DNA of 64,000 nucleotides, from positions 38,656,458 to 38,720,457 of the forward strand of contig NC_088300.1 of the NCBI RefSeq assembly GCF_032854445.1. The letters are read 5' to 3'. Made by a program: the position numbers and the translations under genes. Each line of letters begins with the position of its first letter. Position 1 is the first letter of the stretch. Below the pieces are notes generated by a model. The model searched no databases and had not been told where the DNA came from. It worked only from the letters and a program-made list of their open reading frames with translations. Shown one piece after another: positions 1 to 12,800 of this stretch. Source of the stretch: Liolophura sinensis. Its lineage: Eukaryota > Mollusca > Polyplacophora > Chitonida > Chitonidae.

Positions 1-840
1 TCTGTTGGCACCTTATTGATGTGGGTGAGTGTTCAGTTGTACTTTTTAGAGCAGACTGTATCAAGTACCTTGTGTTTTCTATATACAAATGGTGTGGTTT
101 TTCTACATGTAGATAAAGATATTGAGATTGTCTTCGACTTAGAATTAAGACAATCCCTGGGAAAGTGAAATGGGCTTGGCCCAAAGATTTTACGTCTTCT
201 AAGCTACCGAACGGCACATAATTTTTAGCCAAAAGTTTAATACAGTAATGACTAGTGGCGATGGTACATATTACATTGTAGATGATTTTAATTAGCAAGA
301 AGAGCATACAAAAAATCAAAAGCGAAAAAACTGTTGCAATACTGATTGTAATAAGATAATCAAACGTATTTGGTGACAAAAATTGAATAGTGCAAACCGC
401 GTTATTCTCTGAAAAATACTTTTGGCTGTAGCGCCATTGAAATGATGATGGACTTTACAATCACCTGCCCAGCAACGGCTCTTACTCCTTGCAAACCAGG
501 ATAAAATTGCAATGTTTTCAACACCTGCAGATGCCCGGCCCAATTCTGCATTTTCTGTCACCTTATTTATGTAAATGAGTTTTCATTTGTACTTTTGAAA
601 GCAGACTGTATCAAGTACCTTGTGTTTTTTATTATAAAAGTGGTATGGTTTTTCTACATGTAGATAAAGATATTAAGACTGTCTTCGAGTTAGAAGTAAG
701 TCAATCGGTGGATGAGTTAAATTGGTTTGGCCCAAATAATTGACGTCTTCTGGGCTACCAAAAGGCTCATAATTTTTAGGCAAAAGTTTAATACAGTAAT
801 GACCAGTGTCGATGGTACATAGTACAGTGTAGCCGATTTC

Positions 841-1040
841 NNNNNNNNNNNNNNNNNNNNNNNNNNNNNNNNNNNNNNNNNNNNNNNNNNNNNNNNNNNN
901 NNNNNNNNNNNNNNNNNNNNNNNNNNNNNNNNNNNNNNNNNNNNNNNNNNNNNNNNNNNNNNNNNNNNNNNNNNNNNNNNNNNNNNNNNNNNNNNNNNNN
1001 NNNNNNNNNNNNNNNNNNNNNNNNNNNNNNNNNNNNNNNN
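841..1040. other. assembly gap (200 N)
   Basis: There are exactly 200 N. The 40 bases before the gap (801-840) and the 40 after it (1041-1080) are the same part of the monomer, differing only in a central stretch of about 9 bases. The N length therefore cannot be the true distance. The real spacing must restore the 550-bp phase, or the two contig ends overlap. Confidence 0.99.
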
Positions 1041-3000
1041 GACCAGCCCTGTTTTTACATAGTACAGTGTAGCCGATTTCAATTAAGAAAAAGACCAGGC
1101 AAAAATGCAAAAGTGGAAAAACTGTTCCAGTGCTGCTGGTAAGAGGCTAATCCGACGTATTTTGTGACGAGAAATCGAATGGTGCAAACCGCGTTGCTCT
1201 CCAACCAATACTTTTGGCTGTAGCGACAATTGAATGATCATTGATGACAAAATCACGTGCCCAGCAACGGCTCTTATTCCATGGAAACCAGGGAAATTTG
1301 CAATTTTTTAAACAGCTGCCGATGCCTGGCCCAATTCCGCATCTTTTGGCACCTTAATGATGTGGGTCAGTGTTCAATTGTACATTTTACAGCAGACTGT
1401 ATCTAGTACCTTGTGTTTTTATGTACAAATGGTGTGGTTTTTCTACACATAGATAAAGACATTGAGATTGTCTTGGACTTAGAAGTAAGACAATTGCTGG
1501 GTGAGTTAAATGGGCTTAGCCCAAAGATTTGACGTCTTCTGGGCTACCGAAGGGCACATAACTTATAGTCAAATGTTGAATACTGTAATGACCAGTCGCG
1601 ATGGTACATAGTACAGTGTAGCCGATTTCAATTAACAAAAAGACCAGGCAAAAATGCAAAAGTGGAAAAACTGTTCCAGTGCTGCTTGTAAGAAGCTAAT
1701 CCGACGTATTTTGTGCCGAGAAATCAAATGGTGCAAACCGCGTTGCTCTCCGACCAATACTTTTGGCTGTAGCGACAATTGAATTATCATTGATGACAAC
1801 ATCACGTGCCCAGCAACGGCTCTTACTCCATGGAAACCAGGGAAATTTTCAATTTTGTAAACAGCTGCCGATGCCTGGCCCAATTCCGCATCTTTTGGCA
1901 CCTTAATGATGTGGGTCAGTGTTCAATTGTACATTTTACAGCAGACTGTATCTAGTACCTTGTGTTTTTTTATGTAGAAATGGTGTGGTTTTTCTACACG
2001 TAGATAAAGACATTGAGATTGTCTTGGACTTAGAAGTAAGACAATTGCTGGGTGAGTTAAATGGGATTAGCCCAAAGATTTGACGTCTTCTGGGCTACCG
2101 AAGGGCACATAACTTATAGTCAAAAGTTGAATATTGTAATGACCAGTCGCGATGGAACACAGTACAGTGTAGCCGATTTCAATTAACAAAAAGACCAGGC
2201 AAAAATGCAAAAGTGGAAAAACTGTTCCTGTGCTGCTTGTAAGAAGCTAATCCGACGTATTTTGTGACGAGAAATCGAATGGTGCAAACCGCGTTGCTCT
2301 CCGACCAATACTTTTGGCTGTAGGGACAACTGAATGATCATTGATGACAACATCACGTGCCCAGCAACGGCTCTTACTCCATGGAAACCAGGTTAATTTT
2401 CAATTTTTAAACAGCTGCCGATGCCTGGCCTAATTCCGCATATTTTGGCACCTTATTGATGTGGGTCAGTGTTCAATTGTACTTTTTACAGCAGACAGTA
2501 TCTAGTACCTAGTGTTTTTTATGTACAAATGGTGTGGTTTTTCTACACGTAAATAAACACATTGAGACTGTCTTGGACTTAGAAGTAAGACAATTGCTGG
2601 GTGAGTTAAATGGGCTTAGCCCAAAGATTTGACGCCTTCTGGGCTACCGAAGGGCATATAACTTATAGTCAAAAGTTGAATATAGTAATGACCAGTCGCG
2701 GTGGTACATAGTACAGTGTAGCCGATCTCAATAATAAAAAAAACCAGGCAAAAATGCAAAAGTGCAAAAAACTGTTCCAGTGCTGCTGGTAAGAGGCTAA
2801 TCCGACGTAGTTTGTGACGAGAAATCGAATGGTGCAAACCGCGTTGCTCTCCGACCAATACTTTTGGCTGTAGTGACAATTGAATGATCAATGATGTCAT
2901 AATCACGTGCCCAGCAACGGCTCTTACTCCATGGAAACCAGGGAAGTTTGCAATTTTTCAACAGCTGCCGATGCCTGGCCCAATTCCGCATCTTTTGGCA
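1041..3000. repeat. higher-order satellite block, copy A
   Basis: About 1.96 kb (some 3.5 monomers) recurs nearly unchanged at 4889-6848, an offset of 3848 bp or seven monomers. Both copies start at the same private variant, 'gaccagccctgtttttaca', found nowhere else in the array. Few differences were seen, for example around 2565 versus 6413. Confidence 0.85.
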
Positions 3001-4888
3001 CCTTAATGATGTGGGTCAGTGTTTAGTTGTACTTTTTACAGCAGACTGTATCTAGTATTTTGTGTTTTTATGTACAAATGGTGTGGTTTTTTCTACACGT
3101 AGATAAAGACATTGAGGTTGTCTTGGACTTAGAAGTAAGACAATTGCTGGGTGAGTTAAATGGGCTTAGCCCAAAGATTTGACGTCTTCTGGGCTACCGA
3201 AGGGCACATAACTTGTAGTTAAAAGTTGAATATAGTAATGACCAGTCGCGATGGTACATAGTACAGTGTAGCCGATCTCAATAAATGAAAACACCAGGCA
3301 AAAATGCAAAAGTGGAAAAACTGTTCCAGTGCTGCTGGTAACAGGCTAATCCGACGTATTTTGTGACGAGAAATCGAATGGTGCAAACCGCGTTGCTCTC
3401 CGACCAATACTTTTGGCTGTAGCGACAATTGAATGATCATTGATGACAACATCACGTGCCCAGCAACGGCTCTTACTCGATGGAAACCAGGTTAATTTTC
3501 AATTTTTAAACAGCTGCCGATGCCTGGCCCAATTCCGCATCTTTTGGCACCTTAATGATGTGGGTCAGTGTTCAATTGTACTTTTTACAACAGACTGTAT
3601 CTAGTACCTTGTGTTTTTTATGTAGAAATGGTGTGGTTTTTCTACACGTAGATAAAGACATTGAGATTGTCTTGGACTTAGAAGTAAGACAATAGCTGGG
3701 TGAGTTAAATGGGCTTAGCCCAAAGATTTGACGCCTTCTGGGCTACCGAAGGGCACATAACTTATACTCAAAAGTTGAATATAGTAATGACCAGTCGCGA
3801 TGGTACATAGCACATTGTAGCCGATTGCAATAAACAAAAAGACCAGGCAAAAATGCAAAAGTGGAAAAACTTTTGCAGTGCTGCTGGTAAGAGACTTTTC
3901 CGACGTATTTTGTGACGAGAAGCCGATTGGTGCAAACCGCGTTGCTCTCCGACCAATACTTTTGGCTGTAGCTACAGTTGAATAATCATTGATGACAAAA
4001 TCACGTGCCTAGCAATGGCTCTTACTCCATGAAAACCAGGGAAATTTGCAATTTTTTGTACAGCTGCCGATGCCTGGTCCAATTCCGCATCTTTTGGCAC
4101 CTTATTGATGTGGGTCAGTGTTCATTTGTACTTTTTACAGCAGACTGTATCTAGTACTTTGTGTTTTTTATGTACAAATGGTGTGGTTTTTCTACACGTA
4201 GATAAAGACATTGAGATTGTCTTCGACTTAGAAGTAAGACAATTGCTGGGTGAGTTAAATGGGCTGAGCCCAAAGATTTGACGTCTTCTGGGCTACCAAA
4301 GGGCACATAACTTATAGTCAAAAGTTGAATACAGTAATGACCAGTCGCGATGGTTCATAGTACATTGTAGCCGATTGCAATAAACAAAAAGACCAGGCAA
4401 AAATGCAAAAGTGGAAAAACTGTTCCAGTGCTGCTGGTAAGAGGCTAATCCGACGTATTTTGTGACGAGAAATCGAATGGTGCAAACCGCGTTGCTCTCC
4501 GACCAATACTTTTGGCTGTAGCGACTATTGAATGATCATTGATGACAACATCACGTGCCTAGCAACGGCTCTTACTCCATGGAAACCAGGGAAAATTGCA
4601 ATTTTTGAAACAGCTACCGATGCCTGGCCCAATTCCGCATCTTTTGGCACCTTAATGATGTGGGTCAGTGTTCAATTATACTTTTTAAAGCAGACTGTGT
4701 CTAGTACTTTGTGTTTTTCATGTACAAATGGTGTGGTTTTTCTACACGTATATAACGACATTGAGATTGTCTTGGATTTAGAAGTAAGACAATTGCTGGT
4801 TGAGTTAAATGGGCTTAGCCCAAAGATTTGACGTCTTCTGGGCTACCGAAGGGCACATAACTTATAGTCAAAAGTTGAATATAGTAAT

Positions 4889-6848
4889 GACCAGCCCTGT
4901 TTTTACATAGTACAGTGTAGCCGATTTCAATTAAGAAAAAGACCAGGCAAAAATGCAAAAGTGGAAAAACTGTTCCAGTGCTGCTGGTAAGAGGCTAATC
5001 CGACGTATTTTGTGACGAGAAATCGAATGGTGCAAACCGCGTTGCTCTCCAACCAATACTTTTGGCTGTAGCGACAATTGAATGATCATTGATGACAAAA
5101 TCACGTGCCCAGCAACGGCTCTTATTCCATGGAAACCAGGGAAATTTGCAATTTTTTAAACAGCTGCCGATGCCTGGCCCAATTCCGCATCTTTTGGCAC
5201 CTTAATGATGTGGGTCAGTGTTCAATTGTACATTTTACAGCAGACTGTATCTAGTACCTTGTGTTTTTATGTACAAATGGTGTGGTTTTTCTACACATAG
5301 ATAAAGACATTGAGATTGTCTTGGACTTAGAAGTAAGACAATTGCTGGGTGAGTTAAATGGGCTTAGCCCAAAGATTTGACGTCTTCTGGGCTACCGAAG
5401 GGCACATAACTTATAGTCAAATGTTGAATACTGTAATGACCAGTCGCGATGGTACATAGTACAGTGTAGCCGATTTCAATTAACAAAAAGACCAGGCAAA
5501 AATGCAAAAGTGGAAAAACTGTTCCAGTGCTGCTTGTAAGAAGCTAATCCGACGTATTTTGTGCCGAGAAATCAAATGGTGCAAACCGCGTTGCTCTCCG
5601 ACCAATACTTTTGGCTGTAGCGACAATTGAATTATCATTGATGACAACATCACGTGCCCAGCAACGGCTCTTACTCCATGGAAACCAGGGAAATTTTCAA
5701 TTTTGTAAACAGCTGCCGATGCCTGGCCCAATTCCGCATCTTTTGGCACCTTAATGATGTGGGTCAGTGTTCAATTGTACATTTTACAGCAGACTGTATC
5801 TAGTACCTTGTGTTTTTTTATGTAGAAATGGTGTGGTTTTTCTACACGTAGATAAAGACATTGAGATTGTCTTGGACTTAGAAGTAAGACAATTGCTGGG
5901 TGAGTTAAATGGGATTAGCCCAAAGATTTGACGTCTTCTGGGCTACCGAAGGGCACATAACTTATAGTCAAAAGTTGAATATTGTAATGACCAGTCGCGA
6001 TGGAACACAGTACAGTGTAGCCGATTTCAATTAACAAAAAGACCAGGCAAAAATGCAAAAGTGGAAAAACTGTTCCTGTGCTGCTTGTAAGAAGCTAATC
6101 CGACGTATTTTGTGACGAGAAATCGAATGGTGCAAACCGCGTTGCTCTCCGACCAATACTTTTGGCTGTAGGGACAACTGAATGATCATTGATGACAACA
6201 TCACGTGCCCAGCAACGGCTCTTACTCCATGGAAACCAGGTTAATTTTCAATTTTTAAACAGCTGCCGATGCCTGGCCTAATTCCGCATATTTTGGCACC
6301 TTATTGATGTGGGTCAGTGTTCAATTGTACTTTTTACAGCAGACAGTATCTAGTACCTAGTGTTTTTTATGTACAAATGGTGTGGTTTTTCTACACGTAA
6401 ATAAACACATTGAGATTGTTTTGGACTTAGAAGTAAGACAATTGCTGGGTGAGTTAAATGGGCTTAGCCCAAAGATTTGACGCCTTCTGGGCTACCGAAG
6501 GGCATATAACTTATAGTCAAAAGTTGAATATAGTAATGACCAGTCGCGGTGGTACATAGTACAGTGTAGCCGATCTCAATAATAAAAAAAACCAGGCAAA
6601 AATGCAAAAGTGCAAAAAACTGTTCCAGTGCTGCTGGTAAGAGGCTAATCCGACGTAGTTTGTGACGAGAAATCGAATGGTGCAAACCGCGTTGCTCTCC
6701 GACCAATACTTTTGGCTGTAGTGACAATTGAATGATCAATGATGTCATAATCACGTGCCCAGCAACGGCTCTTACTCCATGGAAACCAGGGAAGTTTGCA
6801 ATTTTTCAACAGCTGCCGATGCCTGGCCCAATTCCGCATCTTTTGGCA
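4889..6848. repeat. higher-order satellite block, copy B
   Basis: This is the second copy of the block at 1041-3000. Similarity fades after about 6848, where neighbouring monomers are of other subtypes. The sharp left edge at the private variant, which is also the edge of the assembly gap in copy A, leaves open a true duplication or an assembly artefact. Confidence 0.85.
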
Positions 6849-6849
6849 C

Positions 6850-9800
6850 CTTATTGATGTGGGTCAGTGTTCAATTGTACTTTTTACACCAGACTGTATC
6901 TAGTACTTTGTGTTTTTTATGTACAAATGGTGTGGTTTTTCTACACGTAGATAAAGACATTGAGATTGTCTTCGACTTAGAAGTAAGAAAATTGCTGGGT
7001 GAATTAATTGGGCTTGGCCCAAAGATTTGACGTCTTCTAGGATACCAAAGGGCACATAACTTATAGTCAAAAGTTGAATACAGTAATGACCAGTCGCGAT
7101 GGTTCATAGTACAGTGTAGCCGATTGCAATAAACAAAAAGACCAGGCAAAAATGCAAAAGTGGAAAAACTGTTCCAGTGCTGGTGGTAAGAGGCTAATCC
7201 GACGTATTTTGTGACGAGAAATCGAATGGTGCAAACCGCGTTGCTCTCCGACCAATACTTTTGGCTGTAGCTACAGTTGAATGATTATTGATGACAACAT
7301 CACGTGCCTAGCAATGCCTCTTACTCCATGGAAACCAGGAAAATTTGCAATTTTTTTAACAGCTGCCGATACCTGGCCCAATTCCGCATCTTTTGGCACC
7401 TTATTGATGTGGGTCAGTGTTCATTTGTACTTTTTACAGCAGACTGTATCTAGTACTTTGTGTTTTTTATGTACAAATGGTGTGGTTTTTCTACACGTAG
7501 ATAAAGACATTGAGATTTTCTTCGACTTAGAAGTAAGACAATTGCTGGGTGAGTTAAATGGGCTTAGCCCAAAGATTTGACGTCTTCTGGGCTACCGAAG
7601 GGCACATAACTTATAGTCAAAAGTTGAATATAGTAATGACCAGTCGTGATGGTACATAGTACAGTTTAGCCGATTTCAATAGATAAAAAGACCAGGCAAA
7701 AATGCAAAAGGGGAAAAACTATTCCAGTGCTGCTGGTAAAGGGCAAATCCGACGTATTTTGTGACGAGAAATCGAATGGTGCAAACCGCGTGGCACTCTC
7801 CGACCAGTACTTTTGACTGTAGCGACAATTGAATGATCATTGATGACAAAATCACATGCCTAGCAACGGCTCTTACTCCATGGAAACCAGGGAAATTTGC
7901 AATTTTTTGTACAGTTGCCGATGCCTGGCCCAATTCCGCAGCTTTTGGCACCTTACTGATATGGGTCAGTGTTCAGTTGTACTTTTTACAGCAGACTGTA
8001 TCTAGTACCTTGTGTTTTTTATGTACAAATGGTGTGGTTTTTCTACACGTAGATAAAGACATTGAGATTGTCTTGGACTTAGAAGTAAGACAATTGCTGG
8101 ATGAGTTAAATGGTCTTTTGCCCAAAGATTTGTCGTCTTCAGGGCTACCAAAGGGCACATAACTTATAGTCAAAAGTTGAATATAGTAATGACCAGTCGC
8201 GATGGTACATAGTACATTGTAGCCGATTTCAATTAACAAAAAGACCAGGCAAAAATGCAAAAGTGGAAAAACTGTTCCAGTGCTGCTGGTAAGAATCTAA
8301 TCCAACGTATTTTGTGACGAGAAAAAGAATGGTGCAAACCGGGTTGCTCTCCGACCAATACTTTTGACTGTAGCGACAATTGAATGATCATTGATGACAA
8401 CATCACGTGCCCAGCAACGGCTCTTACTCCGTGGAAACCAGGGAAATTTGCAATTTTTTAAACAGCTGCCGATGCCTGGCCCAATTCCGCATCTTTTGGC
8501 ACCTTACTGATGTGGGTCAGTGTTCAGTTGTACTCTTTTTTCAGCAGACTGTATCTAGTACTTTGTGTTTTTTATGTACAAATGGTGTGGTTTTTCTACA
8601 CGTAGATAAAGACATTGAGATTGTCTTGGACTTAGAAGTAAGAAAATTGCTAGTTGAGTTAAATGGGCTTAGCCCAAAGATTTGACGTCTTCTGGGCTAC
8701 CGAAGGGCACATAACTTATAGTCAAAAGTTGAATACAGTAATGACCAGTCGCTATGGTACATAGTACAGTGTAGCCGATTTCAATTAACAAAAAGACCAG
8801 GCAAAAATGCAAAAGTGGAAAAACTGTTCCAGTGCTGCTGGTAAGAGGCTAATCTGACGTATTTTGTAACGAGAAATCGAATGGTGCAAACCGCGTTGCT
8901 CTCCGACCAATACTTTTGGCTGTAGCGACAATTAAATGATCATTGATGACAAAATCACGTGCCCAGCAACGGCTCTTACTCCATGGAAACCAGGAAAATT
9001 TGCAATTTTTTAAACAGCTGCCGATGCCTGGCCCAATTCCGCATCTTTTGGCACCTTATTGATGTGGGTCAGTGTTCAATTGTACTTTTTACAGCAGACT
9101 GTATCTAGTACTTTGTGTTTTTTATGTACAAATGGTGTGGTTTTTCTACACGTAGATAAAGACATTGAGATTGTCTTGGACTTAGAAGTAAGACAATTGT
9201 TGGATGAGTTAAATGGGCTTTAGCCCAAAGATTTGACGTCTTCTGGGCTACCGAAGGGCACATAACTTATAGTCAAAAGTTGAATATAGTAATGACCAGT
9301 CGCGATGGTACATAGTACAGTGTAGCCGATTTCAATTAACAAAAAGACCAGGCAAAAATGCAAAAGTGGAAAACTGTTCCAGTGCTGCTGGTAAGAGGCT
9401 ATTCCGACGTATTTTGTGACAAGAAATCGAATGGTGCAAACCGCATTGCTCTCCGACCAATACTTTTGGCTGTAGCTACATTTGAATGATCATTGATGAC
9501 AAAATCACGTGCCAAGCAACGGCTCTTACTCCATGGAAACCATGGAAATTTGCAATTTTTTAAACAGCTGCCGATGCCTGGCCCAATTACGCATCTTTTG
9601 GCACCTTATTGATGTGGGTCAGTGTTCAATTGTACTTTTTACAGCAGACTGTATCTAGTACTTTGTGTTTTTTATGTACAAATGGTGTGGTTTTTCTACA
9701 CGTAGATAAAGACATTGAGATTGTCTTCGACTTAGAAGTAAGACAATTGTTGGATGAGTTAAATGGGCTTAGCCCAAAAATTTGACGTCTTCTGGGCTAC

Positions 9801-12800
9801 CAAAGGGCACATAACTTATAGTCAAAAGTTGAATACAGTAATGACCAGTCGCGATGGTACATAGTACAGTGTAGCCGATTTCAATTAACAAAAAGACCAG
9901 GCAAAAATGCAAAAGTGGAAAAACTGTTCCAGTGCTGCTGGTAAGAGGCCAATCTGACGTATTTTGTGACGAGAAATCAAATGGTGCAAACCGCGTTGCT
10001 CTCCGACAAATACTTTTGGCTGTAGCGACAATTGAATGATCATTGATGTCATAATCACGTGCCTAGCAACGGCTCTTACTCCATGGAAACCAGGGAAATT
10101 TGCAATTTTTTAAACAGCTGCCGATCCCTGGCCCAATTCCGCATCTTTTGGCACCTTAATGATGTGGGTCAGTGTTCAATTGTACTTTTTACAACAGACT
10201 GTATCTAGTACCTTGTGTTTTTTATGTAGAAATGGTGTGGTTTTTCTACACGTAGATAAAGACATTGAGATTGTCTTGGACTTAGAAGTAAGACAATAGC
10301 TGGGTGAGTTAAATGGGCTTAGCCCAAAGATTTGACGCCTTCTGGGCTACCGAAGGGCACATAACTTATACTCAAAAGTTGAATATAGTAATGACCAGTC
10401 GCGATGGTACATAGCACATTGTAGCCGATTGCAATAAACAAAAAGACCAGGCAAAAATGCAAAAGTGGAAAAACTGTTGCAGTGCTGCTGGTAAGAGGCT
10501 AATCCGACGTATTTTGTGACGAGAAACCGATTGGTGCAAACCGCGTTGCTCTCCGACCAATACTTTTGGCTGTAGCTACAGTTGAATAATCATTGATGAC
10601 AAAATCACGTGCCTAGCAACGGCTCTTACTCCATGGAAACCAGGGAAATTTGCAATTTTTTGTACAGCTGCCGATGCCTGGCCCAATTCCGCATCTTTTG
10701 GCACCTTATTGATGTGGGTCAGTGTTCATTTGTACTTTTTACAGCAGACTGTATCTAGTACTTTGTGTTTTTTATGTACAAATGGTGTGGTTTTTCTACA
10801 CGTAGATAAAGACATTGAGATTGTCTTCGACTTAGAAGTAAGACAATTGCTGGGTGAGTTAAATGGGCTGAGCCCAAAGATTTGACGTCTTCTGGGCTAC
10901 CAAAGGGCACATAACTTATAGTCAAAAGTTGAATACAGTAATGACCAGTCGCGATGGTACATAGTACAGTGTAGCCGATTTCAATTAACAAAAAGACCAG
11001 GCAAAAATGCAAAAGTGGAAAAACTGTTCCAGTGCTGCTGGTAAGAGGCTATTCCGACGTATTTTGTGACAAGAAATCGAATGGTGCAAACCGCGTTGCT
11101 CTCCGACCAATACTTTTGGCTGTAGCGACAATTGAATGATCATTGATGACAAAATCACGTGCCTAGCAACGGCTCTTACTCCATGGAAACCAGGGAAATT
11201 TGCAATTTTTTAAACAGCTGCCGATGCCTGGCCCAATTCCGCTTCTTTTGGCACCTTAATGATGTGGGTCAGTGTTCAATTGTACTTTTTACAGCAGACT
11301 GTATCTAGTACCTTGTGTTTTTTATGTACAAATGGTGTGGTTTTTCTACACGTAGATAAACACATTGAGATTGTCTTCGACTTAGAAGTAAGACAATTGC
11401 TGGGTGAGTTAAATGGGCTTAGCCCAAAGATTTGACGTCTTCTGTGATACCAAAGGGCACATAACTTATAGTCAAAAGTTGAATACAGTAATGACCAGTC
11501 GCGATGGTTCATAGTACATTGTAGCCGATTGCAATAAACAAAAAGACCAGGCAAAAATGCAAAAGTGGAAAAACTGTTCCAGTGCTGCTGGTAAGAGACT
11601 TTTCCGACGTATTTTGTGACGAGAAACCGAATGGTGCAAACCGCGTTGCTCTCCGACCAATACTTTTGGCTCTAGCGACAATTGAATGATCATTGATGTC
11701 ATAATCACGTGCCTAGCAACGGCTCTTACTCCATGGAAACCAGGAAAATTTGCATTTTTTAAACAGCTGCCGATGCCTGGCCCAATTCCGCATCTTTTGG
11801 CACCTTATTGATGTGGGTCAGTGTTCAATTGTACTTTTTACAGCAGACTGTATCTAGTACTTTGTGTTTTTTATGTACAAATGGTGTGGTTTTTCTACAC
11901 GTAGATAAAGACATTGAGATTTTCTTCGACTTAGAAGTAAGACAATTGCTGGGTGAGTTAAATGGGCTTAGCCCATAGATTTGACGTCTTCTGGGCTACC
12001 GAAGGGCACATAACTTATAGTCAAAAGTTGAATATAGTAATGACCAGTCGTGATGGTACATAGTACAGTTTAGCCGATTTCAATAGATAAAAAGACCAGG
12101 CAAAAATGCAAAAGGGGAAAAACTATTCCAGTGCTGCTGGTAAAGGGCAAATCCGACGTATTTTGTGACGAGAAATCGAATGGTGCAAACCGCGTGGCAC
12201 TCTCCGACCAGTACTTTTGACTGTAGCGACAATTGAATGATCATTGATGACAAAATCACATGCCTAGCAACGGCTCTTACTCCATGGAAACCAGGGAAAT
12301 TTGCAATTTTTTGTACAGTTGCCGATGCCTGGCCCAATTCCGCAGCTTTTGGCACCTTACTGATATGGGTCAGTGTTCAGTTGTACTTTTTACAGCAGAC
12401 TGTATCTAGTACCTTGTGTTTTTTATGTACAAATGGTGTGGTTTTTCTACACGTAGATAAAGACATTGAGATTGTCTTGGACTTAGAAGTAAGACAATTG
12501 CTGGATGAGTTAAATGGTCTTTTGCCCAAAGATTTGTCGTCTTCAGGGCTACCAAAGGGCACATAACTTATAGTCAAAAGTTGAATATAGTAATGACCAG
12601 TCGCGATGGTACATAGTACAGTGTAGCCGATTTCAATTAACAAAAAGACCAGGCAAAAATGCAAAAGTGGAAAAACTGTTCCAGTGCTGCTGGTAAGAAT
12701 CTAATCCAACGTATTTTGTGACGAGAAAAAGAATGGTGCAAACCGGGTTGCTCTCCGACCAATACTTTTGACTGTAGCGACAATTGAATGATCATTGATG

